A stretch of 14,839 nucleotides of DNA, taken from the NCBI GenBank assembly GCA_002343325.1, contig DDSG01000046.1:1014-15852 (forward strand), in the 5' to 3' direction. The position numbers and the translations under genes are program-made. Shown one piece after another: positions 13,690-14,839 of the stretch. The notes below the pieces were generated by a model, which was given only the letters and a program-made list of their open reading frames with translations, made no database searches and had not been told where the DNA came from. This DNA is from Phycisphaerales bacterium UBA2396. Its GTDB lineage: Bacteria > Planctomycetota > Phycisphaerae > Phycisphaerales > UBA1924. The stretch's first letter is position 1; each line of letters starts with the position of its first letter.

Positions 13690-14839
13690 TCACATGCCGC
13701 GAGGGAAGTACATGATCGAAATCTGCCCGCCTTCTAGGCTGTAGGCTCCGCCGCCGCCGTCATGCCTCAGACGCACCTTGAATCGGCGCGTCCCGGCGGA
13801 GACAGGCATGATGTGTTCAAGAGGGACGTTCTGCTCGATACTCGTCGACGGGGCGGTCAGGTCAGGGCCGATCCTAACAATCGCCTCTTTCGTCAGCACC
13901 TCGGCGCCCGTGGTCTCCTTCAGCTCCAGAAAGGCCTGGCTGACCATCGGACTCGCGGTGTAGACGCGCACATTCCAGTTGCAGAAGATCCGGATGAAGC
14001 CATCGCCTGGCACGTTGATCGTGATGCTCTCTAGAAGAGTCGCGGAGGTATTGTTCAGAACGCTCGTCGGGTTCGTGCTCGCGGCGAACGCGATCGCCGG
14101 CATATTCCGTGCGGCCAGGTTGCCCTGTATGTTGGCGTTGCCGCTGCCGTCGTCGAGGATGTTGCGGAAGGTCGGGGCGTTGCCGGTGTTGGTCAGGCTG
14201 CCCACGCGGCCGGTGCTGTCGACGCCCAGCACCGCGCGTTGGCCGTTGGCCGGCACCGCGTTCCACGCGCTCGCCGTGGGGTTGTAGAGCCCGAGCTGCA
14301 GCGTCCCGAAGGTGTTCTGCACGTACCCGCCGCCGGGGTCGTTGGCGTTGCGGATCGCGACGCGCGGGTCCGCTCCCGTAACGTCGAGCTTGCCCGCGGG
14401 CGTCACGGTGCCGATGCCGACGTCGCCGTCGGTGTCGAAGGCCATTCGCACGCCGGGCGCGGTCCCGTCGCGGATCAGGAACTTGCCGGCCCCTTCGCCG
14501 TTGCCGCTGCCGGTGGAGATCAGCCCCCACTCGCGCCCGCCCGCGGACGTGTTGGTGATGCGGCTCCAGGTGCCGCCGGTCGCGCTGCCCTGCGTCGTAA
14601 GCGCGAACTGGCTGCCCGTCGAGATCGACTGTGCCGCCGTGAAGGTATTGGCCGAGGCGAGGCGTGCGACGGTCGCAGGCAGGCGGCTGTCGGGGACCTG
14701 CCCGCTGACGAGCTGGCCCGCGTTGAGGTTTGTCAGCCCGGAGCCGTCGCCGCTGAAGCTGTTGTTCCCGCTGAAGACGTTGGAGCCGGTCCAGTTCTGG
14801 TTGCCGCCGAGGCGCCCGACGGTGGTCGGAATCCGCGCG
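13690..14839 (-). CDS. Fibre-like repeat protein, 5'-truncated by the window edge
   Basis: The frame is open from the right edge to a TGA at 13690, giving 382 visible residues; the N-terminus is outside the window. The visible part begins with Ser/Gly/Asn/Thr-rich repeats. ARIPTTVGRL (14838-14809) recurs 150 bases later as SRLPATVARL, so the unit is 50 residues; between them is SGDGSGLTNLNAGQLVSG. Then follow GKFLIRDG, FDTDGDVGIGTVTPAGKLDV and a beta-rich region. The last about 120 residues (from ATLLESITINV to the end, SIMYFPRGM) look like a compact beta-sandwich cap. GIGT-x-TPAGKLDV and GDGSGLTNL motifs are common in large trimeric, tail-fibre-like or adhesin-like surface proteins. I infer an extracellular fibre whose C-terminal domain may drive trimerisation. 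No catalytic motif is seen, and export cannot be judged without the N-terminus. Confidence 0.85.
   Translation of the reverse strand, partial: ARIPTTVGRLGGNQNWTGSNVFSGNNSFSGDGSGLTNLNAGQLVSGQVPDSRLPATVARLASANTFTAAQSISTGSQFALTTQGSATGGTWSRITNTSAGGREWGLISTGSGNGEGAGKFLIRDGTAPGVRMAFDTDGDVGIGTVTPAGKLDVTGADPRVAIRNANDPGGGYVQNTFGTLQLGLYNPTASAWNAVPANGQRAVLGVDSTGRVGSLTNTGNAPTFRNILDDGSGNANIQGNLAARNMPAIAFAASTNPTSVLNNTSATLLESITINVPGDGFIRIFCNWNVRVYTASPMVSQAFLELKETTGAEVLTKEAIVRIGPDLTAPSTSIEQNVPLEHIMPVSAGTRRFKVRLRHDGGGGAYSLEGGQISIMYFPRGM

Noticed and set aside
13683..13692. 10-base palindrome TGAAGCTTCA overlapping the stop of the fibre gene
   Set aside because: It is a single short palindrome with no second copy and no T-run, so it cannot be supported as an operator or terminator.
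1..14839. Mobile element, CRISPR array, restriction or defence system
   Set aside because: No transposase, integrase, toxin-antitoxin pair, spaced direct repeats or terminal inverted repeats were seen, and all confident genes are housekeeping, metabolic, transport or surface-protein genes.

Overview
The window is a GC-rich bacterial chromosome segment, roughly 70% GC by eye, and it is packed with genes. I see no rRNA, tRNA, CRISPR array, insertion sequence or phage integration module. The content suits a planctomycete, possibly of the class Phycisphaerae: a TPR-YggX fusion, a shortened cell-wall/division cluster that ends at an FtsQ-like gene, and a tail-fibre-like surface protein. That placement is inference from gene content and protein style, not from a marker comparison.

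Layout: the left edge holds the 3' end of fusA (EF-G) on the plus strand, closed by a strong intrinsic terminator at 2089-2114. From about 12000 back down to 2135, ten genes run on the minus strand. In transcription order they are murC, murB, ddl, an ftsQ-like gene, a six-helix membrane protein, greA, a TPR-YggX fusion, a small DUF6614-like protein, xylB and galK. Several junctions overlap: murB/ddl by GTGA, ftsQ-like/membrane protein by TGATG, and xylB/galK by ATGA. Tight translational coupling is therefore likely within sub-operons. On the plus strand, a DUF2585-type membrane protein diverges from murC. It converges on a cation diffusion facilitator transporter so closely that both genes end within one CTAG. 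The right edge holds the 3' part of a large minus-strand repeat protein with the look of a trimeric fibre; its 5' end lies outside the window.

How the genes fit together: MurC and MurB act in the cytoplasmic steps to UDP-MurNAc-L-Ala. Ddl makes the D-Ala-D-Ala that is later added, and the FtsQ-like protein would link wall synthesis to division. This reproduces the murC-ddl-ftsQ order of classical dcw clusters, but the ftsA and ftsZ that usually follow are replaced by an unknown membrane protein and greA. Downstream come an iron/oxidative-stress pair (TPR-YggX and DUF6614-like) and a sugar-kinase pair (xylB-galK).

The most interesting signals are four items. First, the TPR-YggX fusion. Second, a recurring TANNNT box 4-6 nt before the start codon of five genes, suggesting leaderless transcription. 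Third, the truncated division cluster. Fourth, the fibre-like protein with a 50-residue repeat. Most of the window is otherwise housekeeping, and I did not find a clear new multi-gene system.
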